Origin: JBDRHL01 sp043816955
Lineage (GTDB): Bacteria; Planctomycetota; Phycisphaerae; Sedimentisphaerales; CAYZTY01
Direction of reading: 5' to 3'
DNA: 60,020 nucleotides
NCBI GenBank assembly: GCA_043816955.1
Contig: JBDRHL010000065.1
Span: 1 to 60,020, forward strand
A model generated the notes under the pieces. The model did no database searches and was not told the origin of the DNA. It saw nothing but the letters and a program-made list of their open reading frames with translations. This document shows positions 1 through 7,806 of this stretch, piece by piece. The number at the start of each line of letters is the position of its first letter. The first letter of the stretch is position 1. The translations under genes and the position numbers were made by a program.

Positions 1-87
1 TCGAAGAACTTCCAAATATTCCCGACAGGCCTCTTCCGATGAAAACCGCTTTTCCAATTCCATCAATGTTCGCGGGTAATCTTCCAT
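1..87 (-). CDS. IS1595-family transposase, N-terminal fragment (partial)
   Basis: Twenty-nine codons are visible. They start at an ATG, read MEDYPRTLMELEKRF and go on through SSEEACREYLEVLR, after which the window ends. This is the typical opening of IS1595/IS1016-group transposases, in which a segment of this kind comes just before a CxxC zinc ribbon and then an ISXO2-like DDE domain. Those domains lie outside the window. Whether this copy is intact cannot be judged. Confidence 0.85.
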   Translation of the reverse strand, partial: MEDYPRTLMELEKRFSSEEACREYLEVLR

Positions 88-139
88 GATCGCAAATACT
101 ACCGATTGTATGTACTGGAGTCAAGGAGATACCCCCTTT
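1..139 (-). mobile_element. IS1595-family insertion sequence, head end, cut by window edge
   Basis: The first ~139 bases are the 5' end of an IS1595-type element that continues to the left. Its outer terminus reads GGGGGTATCTCCTTGACTCC inward on the minus strand. The element at the far right of the window starts with almost the same bases, about 20 of 22 matching. A transposase start codon lies about 50 nt inside the terminus. The terminus abuts the stop codon of the neighbouring glycosyltransferase gene. Family assignment rests on the transposase N-terminus and the matching terminal repeats. Confidence 0.85.
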
Positions 140-1280
140 AAGAAATTCCCAGTTTATTTGATATAAGCTCGACAAATCTTCTGGCAACAACGCGGTAGTC
201 GAAATTTTGTGTGGCCCTTTTTCTGCCTGCCTCACCCATTTTCTTTCGCAGCTCTGCGTTTTGCATTAAATCCATGAGATAATTGGCTATATCATGCACA
301 CTGGCACGATAATCAACTGTCCGGGGTTTTTTGAAGACTACCCTGTGGCCGGGTTCATAGCCGGATTCATCCCCCACAGTGGCTTCTCTCATTCGAATCT
401 CCTGGGCAACTGAGGCGAGATATGCGTTCTCACCGTGTGCCATTGTGTCCAGCATACCCATCGCCTTTATTCCAATAACGGGCTTGCCGCACGAAGCAGC
501 CTCAACCTGAATCATGCCAAAGCCCTCAAGGCGAGATGGTGCGGCATAGATATCGCACGCTGCCAGAAGGTAAGGCATAAAATTACGCGAGATAACATTA
601 GTGGTATAAACCACGTTTTTGTCGATGCCCAGTTGTGCTGCCAATTGCAAATCCACCAGGTTTTGCTGCTCTGTTCGGGGCTGAGGCCAGACTTTACACA
701 CATACTTCCAGTCGGGTGCCTTTAGGTCGTTAATGGCTAGGGCCTGCATAACTTCCTGTGCACCTTTGGATGTGGCATCACCGCCTACAGTAAGAATCAT
801 TATCTGTTCAGGCGAAACGCCAAGTGCTTCGCGAACAGCAGCGACCTTCAGGTCGTTTTTGTCCCGGGGAATAAAAGAATCGGTATCACAGCCGACAGGA
901 AGCACTTCAATATTGTCGCCGCTTAAGCCATCCCGTTTGTAGATGCTTTTGACCCATTTTGATGTTACCAGTATAAGAGGAAGAGCATCAAGTATCTCGT
1001 GGTAATTAGCCATATAGCCGTCCGCAACCAGCCAGGGAACAGGCTGAACTCCATATCTTTGCGGATGTAACACCAGATAAGGGGTATGGCCCCAATATCC
1101 AACACCTACGACTATATCCGGCTCAAACCAGCGATAATACCACTCTTTTTCCTGGCCGGATTCGAAATGCACGGAGTGAACGTCAACACCAAGCTCCTCC
1201 AGTCCCTTGTGAAGCAAGTACCCCTGAGTGGCTAATCCCGCGGGCGAGGGCGGATAGTCATACATCACCAACACTTTCAT
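138..1280 (-). CDS. GT4-family (GT-B fold) glycosyltransferase
   Basis: A 380-residue cytosolic enzyme expected to transfer a sugar from a nucleotide sugar. The N-terminal Rossmann half starts MKVLVMYDYPP. The C-terminal half carries the GT4 phosphate-binding EX7E motif as EGFGMIQVE (E252, E260), followed by GKPVIG. Acceptor and product cannot be read from sequence. It is the last gene of a minus-strand run (MFS, CorA, TrkA-C protein, PIG-L, this gene), 40 nt after the PIG-L deacetylase. GT4 plus PIG-L is the enzyme pairing used for mycothiol, bacillithiol and GPI-like glycolipids. The N-terminus does not look like typical BshA, so only the pairing is suggestive. The TAA stop sits at the edge of the inserted IS, but the length is normal, so little or nothing seems lost. 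Confidence 0.88.
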   Translation of the reverse strand: MKVLVMYDYPPSPAGLATQGYLLHKGLEELGVDVHSVHFESGQEKEWYYRWFEPDIVVGVGYWGHTPYLVLHPQRYGVQPVPWLVADGYMANYHEILDALPLILVTSKWVKSIYKRDGLSGDNIEVLPVGCDTDSFIPRDKNDLKVAAVREALGVSPEQIMILTVGGDATSKGAQEVMQALAINDLKAPDWKYVCKVWPQPRTEQQNLVDLQLAAQLGIDKNVVYTTNVISRNFMPYLLAACDIYAAPSRLEGFGMIQVEAASCGKPVIGIKAMGMLDTMAHGENAYLASVAQEIRMREATVGDESGYEPGHRVVFKKPRTVDYRASVHDIANYLMDLMQNAELRKKMGEAGRKRATQNFDYRVVARRFVELISNKLGIS

Positions 1281-1320
1281 TTCTTTCGAGCTCCTAAATT
1301 ATGTAACTATTTGCAGTCTT

Positions 1321-1932
1321 TTAACTTCTTCTGAGGCACAAAAAAGCTTCCTGACGCGGTGTGACCCTGGCTTCAAAGCTGTCCGCTGCAAAACCATATG
1401 TGCCGGTAATAATGTCATACTTCTTCTGCCAGATTTCGTCAGAAAGTCTTATTTTAATATCCGCATTTTCAACAGGTCGAGGAAGATATTTACCCCGTCC
1501 ATCCTCATAAGCAAATCTCCAAACCTGCTCTGCGGACAAATTCCCGTTTTCCCATAATGTCATCACTGCCGCTCCGGTTTCCTCATGTCTCAGGTGCCGG
1601 GTATATTCCCCCCGCGGTCCATGTGTAATTATAAGGCCAAATTTTCGCAAGGGCAGCAGCTCCAGAATTATATTTTGTACATCACATCTGTCCAGAGAGT
1701 TCTGTTCCGGCCCATCGTCAAGGTCCCCCATCGCCCCGGCAGCATTCAACTCTTTAATCGCTCTGCCAAATTTAGCTGAACGGTCAGGATCACTTTTTCT
1801 GCAGAGTGTAATTACTGTCCAGCTGGTTTGCCGGTGCATCAGTATGGTGCCGCCGGCCCACAGGGTTTCATCGTCAGGATGAGCCACAATGATTGCAGCG
1901 TTCTCAAAGACTTGTTCGTGTGATTTTGTCAT
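1321..1932 (-). CDS. PIG-L (LmbE-like) N-acetylglucosaminyl deacetylase family protein
   Basis: A 203-residue zinc-dependent deacetylase of the PIG-L/LmbE family, which includes MshB, BshB and the GPI enzyme PIG-L. The signature AHPDDE is at residues 17-22, supplying His/Asp/Asp, and a second histidine region HLRHEE is near residues 112-117. These are the usual zinc and catalytic residues. Substrates in the family are N-acetylglucosaminyl conjugates, but some members act on other amides. It lies 11 nt after the TrkA-C protein gene and 40 nt before the GT4 gene, so the three are probably co-transcribed. The short length is normal for bacterial members. Family call is firm; substrate unknown. 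Confidence 0.92.
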   Translation of the reverse strand: MTKSHEQVFENAAIIVAHPDDETLWAGGTILMHRQTSWTVITLCRKSDPDRSAKFGRAIKELNAAGAMGDLDDGPEQNSLDRCDVQNIILELLPLRKFGLIITHGPRGEYTRHLRHEETGAAVMTLWENGNLSAEQVWRFAYEDGRGKYLPRPVENADIKIRLSDEIWQKKYDIITGTYGFAADSFEARVTPRQEAFLCLRRS

Positions 1933-1943
1933 TCATTTGTTAT

Positions 1944-2657
1944 CTATGAAACGTTGCAGACTGATTTCCTGATGTTCTCTAATTTCCCAAAGCATATAAG
2001 CCTGTCGCCCAAAAGGATTTTGATATCCGCAGAGGGGTTAGGGATTGTTTTGTCTCCGCTTTCTATAGCCAAAACTGTGATATCATGCCTTCTTAACTCG
2101 GACTCTGAAAGTGTTTTATTCAGGATGAGGCTGTCGCTGCAAACATCTATCCTGGAAACACCATATCCTCCGGTTGCTACAGTAAGTTCCTCAAAAGACA
2201 CGGGCTTTACAATCTCTTTTTTTATGACATTTTCCCGTAATACATTTGTTAATTTCCGAGCCAACTTTGAGTTAGTAAACGCTCTATAAATCACGTAAAC
2301 AGCGACAATGATAACAGCCAGGCTGATCCAAGGCTGCAGTGCCGCCGGGATTGAGCCGGGCAGAAACGGCAGAGACCATCCTGTAACACGAGGCCTTATA
2401 GTATTTGCAAACGTGGCGATCATCGTTACAAGACCTGCGTGCCCCAAAACTATAAGTATAGAGGCAATACGACGTCTTTGTGAGCTGCCGGTAATTAATT
2501 CAGCCTCTTTTGTTGTAAAGCCGGTTGAAGTGAAACAGGATAATGCCTGAAATTTAGCCATAGACCACTCAAGCCCGGTTAACTGAAACGCAATAGCGCC
2601 AATGCGCACCACAATAAAGGACGTAACCATTACAGTGAGAAATAACAGCAGATTCAT
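1944..2657 (-). CDS. Membrane protein with C-terminal TrkA-C (RCK_C) domain
   Basis: A 237-residue protein. The first ~130 residues hold about three membrane segments (near 3-22, 62-84 and 108-128). Between the first two lies a stretch FQALSCFTSTGFTT that resembles a TrkH-type pore loop. Residues ~150-235 look like a TrkA-C domain, the ligand-binding module that gates many K+ transporters and antiporters. There is no NAD-binding TrkA-N domain and the membrane part is far too short for a full TrkH. It could be a channel-like subunit or a regulatory partner. It sits 51 nt after corA in the same operon, which fits a role in ion homeostasis. Exact function unknown. Confidence 0.75.
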   Translation of the reverse strand: MNLLLFLTVMVTSFIVVRIGAIAFQLTGLEWSMAKFQALSCFTSTGFTTKEAELITGSSQRRRIASILIVLGHAGLVTMIATFANTIRPRVTGWSLPFLPGSIPAALQPWISLAVIIVAVYVIYRAFTNSKLARKLTNVLRENVIKKEIVKPVSFEELTVATGGYGVSRIDVCSDSLILNKTLSESELRRHDITVLAIESGDKTIPNPSADIKILLGDRLICFGKLENIRKSVCNVS

Positions 2658-2708
2658 AAGTACTGCTCCTTCCTTAAAATTATTTCCGAAAAAACTCTCT
2701 TTACCGCC

Positions 2709-3773
2709 TTAAAGCCACTTTTGTTTTCTAAAAAACGCAAGCATGATAATCGTAACCGTCGCAATCACTCCCCAAAAACCATAAGGGTAAACCCATTGCC
2801 ATCCCAGTTCCGGCATGTTCCGGAAATTCATGCCGTAAACACCAGCTATGAAAGTCAACGGAATAAATATTGTTGCTATCACAGTCAACACCTTCATGAC
2901 CGCGTTCATTTTGTTGCTGATGCTCGAAAGATAAATATCAAGCATCCCTGATACCATATCGCGGAAGGTTTCCACCGTATCTATAACCTGTATCGTATGA
3001 TCGTAAACATCTCTGAGGTATATTCCTGTCGAATCTTTAATAAGTGCAGATTCACTTCTTTCCAGGCTGCTGATCACTTCTCTCAGTGGCCAAACCGATT
3101 TTCTCAGGAATATCATTTCCCTTTTCAGCGAGTGAATCTGTTGAAGGGTTTTTTCCGTAGGCTCTGTAACCAGTTCTTCCTCCATATATTCAATTCTCTC
3201 CCCGAATTTCTCCAATATGAGAAAATAATTGTCAACAATGGCATCCAGCAAACTGTAGGTCAGATAATCAGACCCCATTTTCCGGATACGGCCCTTCGAA
3301 TTTCTGATTCTATTCCTGATCTGGTCGAAAACATCCCCTACACTTTCCTGAAACGAAATAACAAAATTCGGCCCCAGCACCAGGCTTACCTGCTCAGACT
3401 GTATCGCCTGTTTCTCATCGCTGTAGCTGAGCATCTTAAGGACTATGAATATATTGTCGCCAAGATCTTCAAACTTTGGCCGTTGACCCGTGTTAAGAAT
3501 ATCTTCAAGAATGAGAGGATGCAGCTCAAATTCCCTGCCAAGTCTTTCTATCAGTTCTACATTGTGAAGCCCGTCAATATTTATCCACGTTACAGTAGGT
3601 GTGGTCTTGAAAGGAAAACATTCTTCAACGGTAGAGGCCTGTTTTTCCTGAACGTTCTGCTCGTCATAATCCATATATGTGACCCGGATGTCCTCTACTT
3701 TTTTCTCTCCGATATGAACCAGCGTTTCGGGGGCTAAACCAGCCTTGGAATACTTTTTAACCAGTTTGCTCAT
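2709..3773 (-). CDS. corA: CorA-family magnesium/cobalt transporter
   Basis: A 354-residue CorA. A long cytoplasmic alpha/beta and helical region is followed by two C-terminal membrane helices separated by the diagnostic GMN motif (YGMN, about residues 313-316) and a short periplasmic loop. CorA forms a homopentamer and moves Mg2+ (also Co2+ or Ni2+) down its gradient. Length and architecture match the family. The start overlaps the stop of the MFS gene by 4 nt, so the two are probably translationally coupled. No M-box-like leader is recognisable, because the gene lies inside an operon. Confidence 0.96.
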   Translation of the reverse strand: MSKLVKKYSKAGLAPETLVHIGEKKVEDIRVTYMDYDEQNVQEKQASTVEECFPFKTTPTVTWINIDGLHNVELIERLGREFELHPLILEDILNTGQRPKFEDLGDNIFIVLKMLSYSDEKQAIQSEQVSLVLGPNFVISFQESVGDVFDQIRNRIRNSKGRIRKMGSDYLTYSLLDAIVDNYFLILEKFGERIEYMEEELVTEPTEKTLQQIHSLKREMIFLRKSVWPLREVISSLERSESALIKDSTGIYLRDVYDHTIQVIDTVETFRDMVSGMLDIYLSSISNKMNAVMKVLTVIATIFIPLTFIAGVYGMNFRNMPELGWQWVYPYGFWGVIATVTIIMLAFFRKQKWL

Positions 3774-5269
3774 TTGTGCACCTCTTTTTTAAGCGCTAAA
3801 TTCTGTATAATACCAAATGGAAAGCTGACCATCTGACGCAAACCCTCGACGGAGGAAAGAGTCCGAACCCGGCCTCTTACTTCTGCAAACAGCTCCCTGG
3901 TAACAATCGTTTCCTCAACTTCACCCTCCTCTTTGACCATTGCCAAACGATGAAGTGAATATAATCCAATAAAAAATGCCATACAGAAGAAGAAATCCCA
4001 CTGCTGCAGGTTCAGGGTTGCAAGGCTGAACTCCTTTGCAGGTGTTGTATATTTCAGCGTCCAGGCAAGCTCACGCCCGGCAAAAAAATCTGCGAACCTC
4101 CCTCCCAAGACCGGCGCAATACCGGCAGCTATGGAGTTAGCAATAGTATTGGTTGCAAGATAAGCGGTGGCCTGGCCTTTCGGGGCCAGCTTCAAGCTTA
4201 TGTTGCCAGCCGCCAGGGATACTCCCGCAGAAGAAAGTCCCATCACCATGTGTATCAGAACCAGCAATGGTATCGTCAAAAAATATCGTTCAGGCATGGT
4301 AGTAAACGTCCATGCGAGAATCGAAAGTATAAATAATGGTCCGCTTATTGCCAGCACCGATTTGTTGCTGAATCGATCTGTAAATTTACCCCAGATTTTC
4401 AGGAAGGCAAAATTCATCACCTGGCTGACGATCGATAGGCCAATAATAAAGGACATACTAAGGCCTAACCTTTTGAGCATATACACCATAAAAAACGGCG
4501 ATGCCAGATTGACTGCAAAATTCCAGGAACACAGAAAGGCGATAAGCTTTCTGAAGTTCTCATCCTTGAATGGTTGCACAAGCAACCTGAAAACCTTAAT
4601 TTTTTCTGTAACAACGGGCATCTGAGTTTCAGGGGTTCTGGCTAAATAATAAAGCCCGGCGATGCCTGCACCAAAGCCTGCCAGAAACAGAATTGAGTAT
4701 CCCTGTAATTCGTAGTTTGGAAAAAACTTCTTCCAGTAGTCAATATATACCGCCGCAATCAGACTCAGGGCAATTCCAACGGCTGCAGCAATCCTCATCC
4801 TTTTCGAAAAGAACGATCCCAGGGCATCTGGTGGTATAAGGTCCCTCATCCACGAGTTCCAGCTACATCCTGAAACTGCCCCCAGTGCTGAGACCGCTAT
4901 AATTGCTGTCAAGAGAACACCAAGTCCTGTTTTACCTGTAAATAAAAAGGGGATCAGGGCGATCAGCAGCCACCATAGACGACTAAGAGCTGCAGCTACA
5001 ACCGTTATTGCCCGCCTGTTTCGTATTTTTTCAACCAGAAAGATCGAAGGAAGCTGGAACAATTGAGATAACGGCCCGATTGCTGCCAATAGCCCTATAG
5101 TCAGATTGGAAGCCCCGAGTTTAATGGCAAAAGCAACCAAAAAGGCCCCGCCGGTTAATATACCCATTGCCTGCGATGCAATCCCGTCTTTGATAACATT
5201 CCTTAAGCCGGATTGAATTTCTGATTCAGTTAACGCCTGTTGGACCTTAAACCGCATAGCAGCATCCAC
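3770..5269 (-). CDS. MFS transporter
   Basis: A 499-residue polytopic protein with about twelve membrane helices, typical of the major facilitator superfamily. The N-terminal half contains FAIKLGASNLTIGLLAAIG followed by an EKIRNRR loop in the place of the MFS motif A. Neither substrate nor direction can be predicted. It is the first gene of the minus-strand operon running down to the GT4 gene and ends inside the corA start. In front of it is about 240 nt that contains a perfect 16-bp palindrome and no other gene. Confidence 0.9.
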   Translation of the reverse strand: MDAAMRFKVQQALTESEIQSGLRNVIKDGIASQAMGILTGGAFLVAFAIKLGASNLTIGLLAAIGPLSQLFQLPSIFLVEKIRNRRAITVVAAALSRLWWLLIALIPFLFTGKTGLGVLLTAIIAVSALGAVSGCSWNSWMRDLIPPDALGSFFSKRMRIAAAVGIALSLIAAVYIDYWKKFFPNYELQGYSILFLAGFGAGIAGLYYLARTPETQMPVVTEKIKVFRLLVQPFKDENFRKLIAFLCSWNFAVNLASPFFMVYMLKRLGLSMSFIIGLSIVSQVMNFAFLKIWGKFTDRFSNKSVLAISGPLFILSILAWTFTTMPERYFLTIPLLVLIHMVMGLSSAGVSLAAGNISLKLAPKGQATAYLATNTIANSIAAGIAPVLGGRFADFFAGRELAWTLKYTTPAKEFSLATLNLQQWDFFFCMAFFIGLYSLHRLAMVKEEGEVEETIVTRELFAEVRGRVRTLSSVEGLRQMVSFPFGIIQNLALKKEVHK

Positions 5270-5341
5270 TTTTTTTGAATTCGATTAGCCAGAGTACTTA
5301 TGAAAAGGTAGTTTGAACACCTGTATCTGTCAACAACAATA

Positions 5342-5357
5342 GTGCGCTGCAGCGCAC
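5342..5357. promoter_or_regulatory. Perfect 16-bp palindrome upstream of the MFS operon
   Basis: GTGCGCTGCAGCGCAC is a perfect inverted repeat in the 238-nt gap between the MFS gene (minus) and tRNA-Ser (plus). It lies about 70 nt upstream of the MFS start codon. No T-run follows on either strand, so it is not a standard terminator. It could be an operator for a dimeric regulator. This is inference from symmetry and position only. Confidence 0.4.
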
Positions 5358-5507
5358 CCATAAATTACCTTACCGTTAATTTTCTTGCAATACGGCCTTA
5401 TGGCAGGTAAAGTAACCGAAAATCCGCGGAACGATTTTTATGTTCCATAAGTTTTGGAAATCCGATATTTGTTTTTTGGTTTGTAACTATTTACAACAAC
5501 AGAACTT

Positions 5508-5598
5508 GGAGAGGTGACCGAGTGGCTTAAGGTAACGGTTTGCTAAACCGTCGTGTGGGTATAAGCCCGCACCGGGGGTTCGAATCCCCCCCTCTCCG
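5508..5598 (+). tRNA. tRNA-Ser (anticodon GCU)
   Basis: A 91-nt cloverleaf. The acceptor stem GGAGAGG pairs with CCTCTCC and is followed by a G discriminator. The anticodon stem ACGGT/ACCGT encloses the loop TTGCTAA, so the anticodon is GCT (reads AGC/AGU). A long variable arm, GTGTGGG with CCCGCAC, is the class II feature of tRNA-Ser. The T arm holds GTTCGAAT. The 3' CCA is not encoded. The nucleotidyltransferase start codon lies only 12 nt downstream with no terminator between them, so the two may share a transcript. Confidence 0.97.
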
Positions 5599-5610
5599 GT
5601 TTTTGGTGAG

Positions 5611-6534
5611 ATGACAACTTCTGTACAACCAACATTACTGGTCATAGCAGCGGGCATGGGCAGCCGATACGGCGGTCTCAAACAGATAGACTCTGTCGGT
5701 CCAACCGGCGAGATAATCATCGACTATTCAATGTTCGACGCCGTAAAAGCAGGCTTCAAGAAGATCGTCTTCGTTATTCGTCACTACTTCGAGGATGCCT
5801 TCAGGGAAAAAATCGGAAACAAACTCGATGGAATCGTCGATACTGCCTACGCCTACCAGGAGTTGAATAGCCGCCTCGACGGATTTCCACTTCCCCCGGA
5901 CCGTGAAAAACCCTGGGGCACAGGACATGCGATCCTCGTCGCAAAAGACCTGATCAATGAGCCTTTTGCAGTAATAAACGCCGACGACTATTATGGCAGA
6001 AACTCCCTCAAGATCATCGCTGATTACCTCGCCAAAAGCGATGCTGTCGGAACCAATGACTATGCTATGGTAGGCTTCACACTTCGCAACACACTCAGTA
6101 AATACGGTACTGTCGCTCGAGGCGTCTGCCAATGTGACGATAAAATGTTCCTCACAAGAGTTATTGAACGAACAAAAGTTGAAAAAAACGCTCATGCCGC
6201 ACGCTATTACGACCCTGACGGAACAACCCATCCGCTAACCGGCGATGAGACAGTTTCCATGAATCTGTGGGGATTCCAGCTCTCTATCTTTGGGCATTTA
6301 CAGAGACAGTTCAAGGACTTTCTCCGAACCAGCGGCACCGACAATAAAGCAGAGCTTTACATACCCTTTGTAGTCGACCGCCTTATCCAAACTCACCAGG
6401 CCTGCGTAAAGGTACTACCCACACACGACACATGGTTCGGTGTCACTTATCGCCAGGACAGACAAATCGCTGCTGCCTGCATAAACAGACTTATCGACGA
6501 TGGTATTTACCCGGCCAGGCTATGGAGCCAATAA
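5611..6534 (+). CDS. Nucleotidyltransferase (NDP-sugar pyrophosphorylase-like)
   Basis: A 307-residue protein with the NTP-transferase fold that joins a sugar 1-phosphate to an NTP. The N-terminal loop AAGMGSRYGGLK (about residues 10-21) is the nucleotide-binding signature, and VINADDYYG carries the metal-binding aspartates. It overlaps the following kinase gene through TAATG, so translation is coupled. With a NahK-like kinase and an epimerase downstream it completes a kinase/uridylyltransferase/epimerase set like the lnpB-lnpC-lnpD set of the lacto-N-biose pathway. A UTP and (N-acetyl)hexosamine-1-phosphate specificity is inferred from this context. The gene follows tRNA-Ser by 12 nt. Confidence 0.87.
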   Translation: MTTSVQPTLLVIAAGMGSRYGGLKQIDSVGPTGEIIIDYSMFDAVKAGFKKIVFVIRHYFEDAFREKIGNKLDGIVDTAYAYQELNSRLDGFPLPPDREKPWGTGHAILVAKDLINEPFAVINADDYYGRNSLKIIADYLAKSDAVGTNDYAMVGFTLRNTLSKYGTVARGVCQCDDKMFLTRVIERTKVEKNAHAARYYDPDGTTHPLTGDETVSMNLWGFQLSIFGHLQRQFKDFLRTSGTDNKAELYIPFVVDRLIQTHQACVKVLPTHDTWFGVTYRQDRQIAAACINRLIDDGIYPARLWSQ

Positions 6535-7637
6535 TGGCTGGCAACATCGAATCCATAGCTGCTCATTTTCACACCGACGCCAAACCCGAAAAATTAGTCC
6601 CGCTTGAAACCGGGCACATCAACGACACTTTCGTTGTTACTTGTCACCACTTTGGCCAGCCTCTCCGATACATCCTCCAGCGAATCAACCATGAAGTGTT
6701 CAAGAACCCCCCTGCCCTGATGCAGAATGTCATTCGCGTCACGGACCACATAAAAGCCAAAATGCTTAAACAGAACCTGCAACCGGCGTCACGCCAGCTA
6801 GTGGTCATCCGCACTGATTCCGGCTCAGGTTTTTATAAGGATCACAATGGCAATTACTGGCGAATGTATAACTTCATCGAAAATGCCTTCACACGCGACG
6901 TAATGGAATCGGATGAGCAGGCGTTCGAAGCTGCCCGCATGTTCGGCTGGTTCCAGAAAATGCTCGTCGACCTGCCGGGACCGCAGCTTCACGAAACTAT
7001 CGTCGATTTTCATAACACACCAAAGCGATTCAAAACCTTTGAGCAGGTACTTCACGACGATCCATGCAGCCGAGCTGTACACGCAAAACAGGAGATCGAT
7101 TTTGCCTTCGAGCACGCCCGGATATGTGATGTTCTCCTCGACCTGGTCCAGCGAGGCCGAATACCCGTGCGGGTAACCCACAACGACACAAAAATCAACA
7201 ACGTCATGCTCGACAGGGAAACCGGAAAAGGCGTCTGCATCATAGACCTCGACACCGTAATGCCCGGTTTGTCTCTGTATGATTTCGGCGACATGGTTCG
7301 CACTGCCACGAGCCCCGCAGAAGAGGATGAACGCGACTTATCAAAAGTAACGATGCAGATGAACCGTTTTATAAAACTTGTCCAGGGTTTTATTCAGGAA
7401 ACAAAGGACTTTCTCACTGACGCGGAAATAAAACACCTTGCCTTTGCGGGTAAGCTGATCACATTCGAGCAGTTTATTCGCTTCCTCGCGGACTATCTGA
7501 CAGGCGACGTCTACTACAGGATTCACCATAAAAACCATAATCTTGACCGGGCTCGCACCCAGATGAAACTCGTCCAGTCGATGATCCAGCAGCAGGACGA
7601 AATGAATCGGGCTGTCGAAAAGGTAATGTCGGTATAA
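6534..7637 (+). CDS. Aminoglycoside phosphotransferase-fold sugar kinase (NahK-like)
   Basis: A 367-residue kinase of the APH/choline-kinase fold. The catalytic loop reads VTHNDTKINNVML and the Mg2+ site IIDLDTVMPG, both as in N-acetylhexosamine 1-kinase NahK. It is expected to phosphorylate a (N-acetyl)hexose at C1 with ATP. The chosen ATG overlaps the preceding stop as TAATG; an ATG 12 nt upstream in the same frame is also possible. The N-terminus contains LETGHINDTF, matching the ATP-binding opening of NahK-type kinases. Its place directly after a nucleotidyltransferase and before an epimerase supports sugar salvage to an NDP-sugar. Substrate identity is inferred. Confidence 0.85.
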   Translation: MAGNIESIAAHFHTDAKPEKLVPLETGHINDTFVVTCHHFGQPLRYILQRINHEVFKNPPALMQNVIRVTDHIKAKMLKQNLQPASRQLVVIRTDSGSGFYKDHNGNYWRMYNFIENAFTRDVMESDEQAFEAARMFGWFQKMLVDLPGPQLHETIVDFHNTPKRFKTFEQVLHDDPCSRAVHAKQEIDFAFEHARICDVLLDLVQRGRIPVRVTHNDTKINNVMLDRETGKGVCIIDLDTVMPGLSLYDFGDMVRTATSPAEEDERDLSKVTMQMNRFIKLVQGFIQETKDFLTDAEIKHLAFAGKLITFEQFIRFLADYLTGDVYYRIHHKNHNLDRARTQMKLVQSMIQQQDEMNRAVEKVMSV

Positions 7638-7655
7638 CCGGCGGGAGATCTGATT

Positions 7656-7796
7656 ATGAACCGCAGAAGGGTGGTAAAACTTGCTATACGCGGAGAACAC
7701 ATACCTTATGTTCCATGACACTGTTCTTTCACATTTGAATCAGCTGACAAACTAACTCGTTACTTTGGAACCAACAATTTAGACCAGGTTGTGTAG
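7656..7796 (+). pseudogene. Fossil N-terminus of a uroporphyrinogen decarboxylase-like protein
   Basis: An ATG preceded by a good ribosome site (GGGAGA) opens a frame reading MNRRRVVKLAIRGEHIPYVP, then TGA. The same frame continues HCSFTFESADKL and RYFGTNNLDQVV to a TAG. Both halves match the usual N-terminus of URO-D-like proteins, where the stop falls at the tryptophan of a VPW motif (TGG to TGA). The rest of the gene is missing, and the epimerase ribosome site begins at the fossil's end. An intact URO-D-like gene lies about 950 nt downstream. I read this as a decayed paralogue cut down by a deletion. Confidence 0.65.
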
Positions 7797-7806
7797 AGGT
7801 CAGTTT

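Noticed and set aside
2997..3737. Long open frame (246 codons) on the plus strand opposite corA
   Set aside because: It lies wholly inside a clear corA gene, has no ribosome site or recognisable protein features, and is a reading-frame shadow.
7716..7718. TGA read as selenocysteine or tryptophan
   Set aside because: A second stop (TAG) follows 25 codons on, the rest of the URO-D domain is absent, and no SECIS-like hairpin follows. A fossil is simpler.
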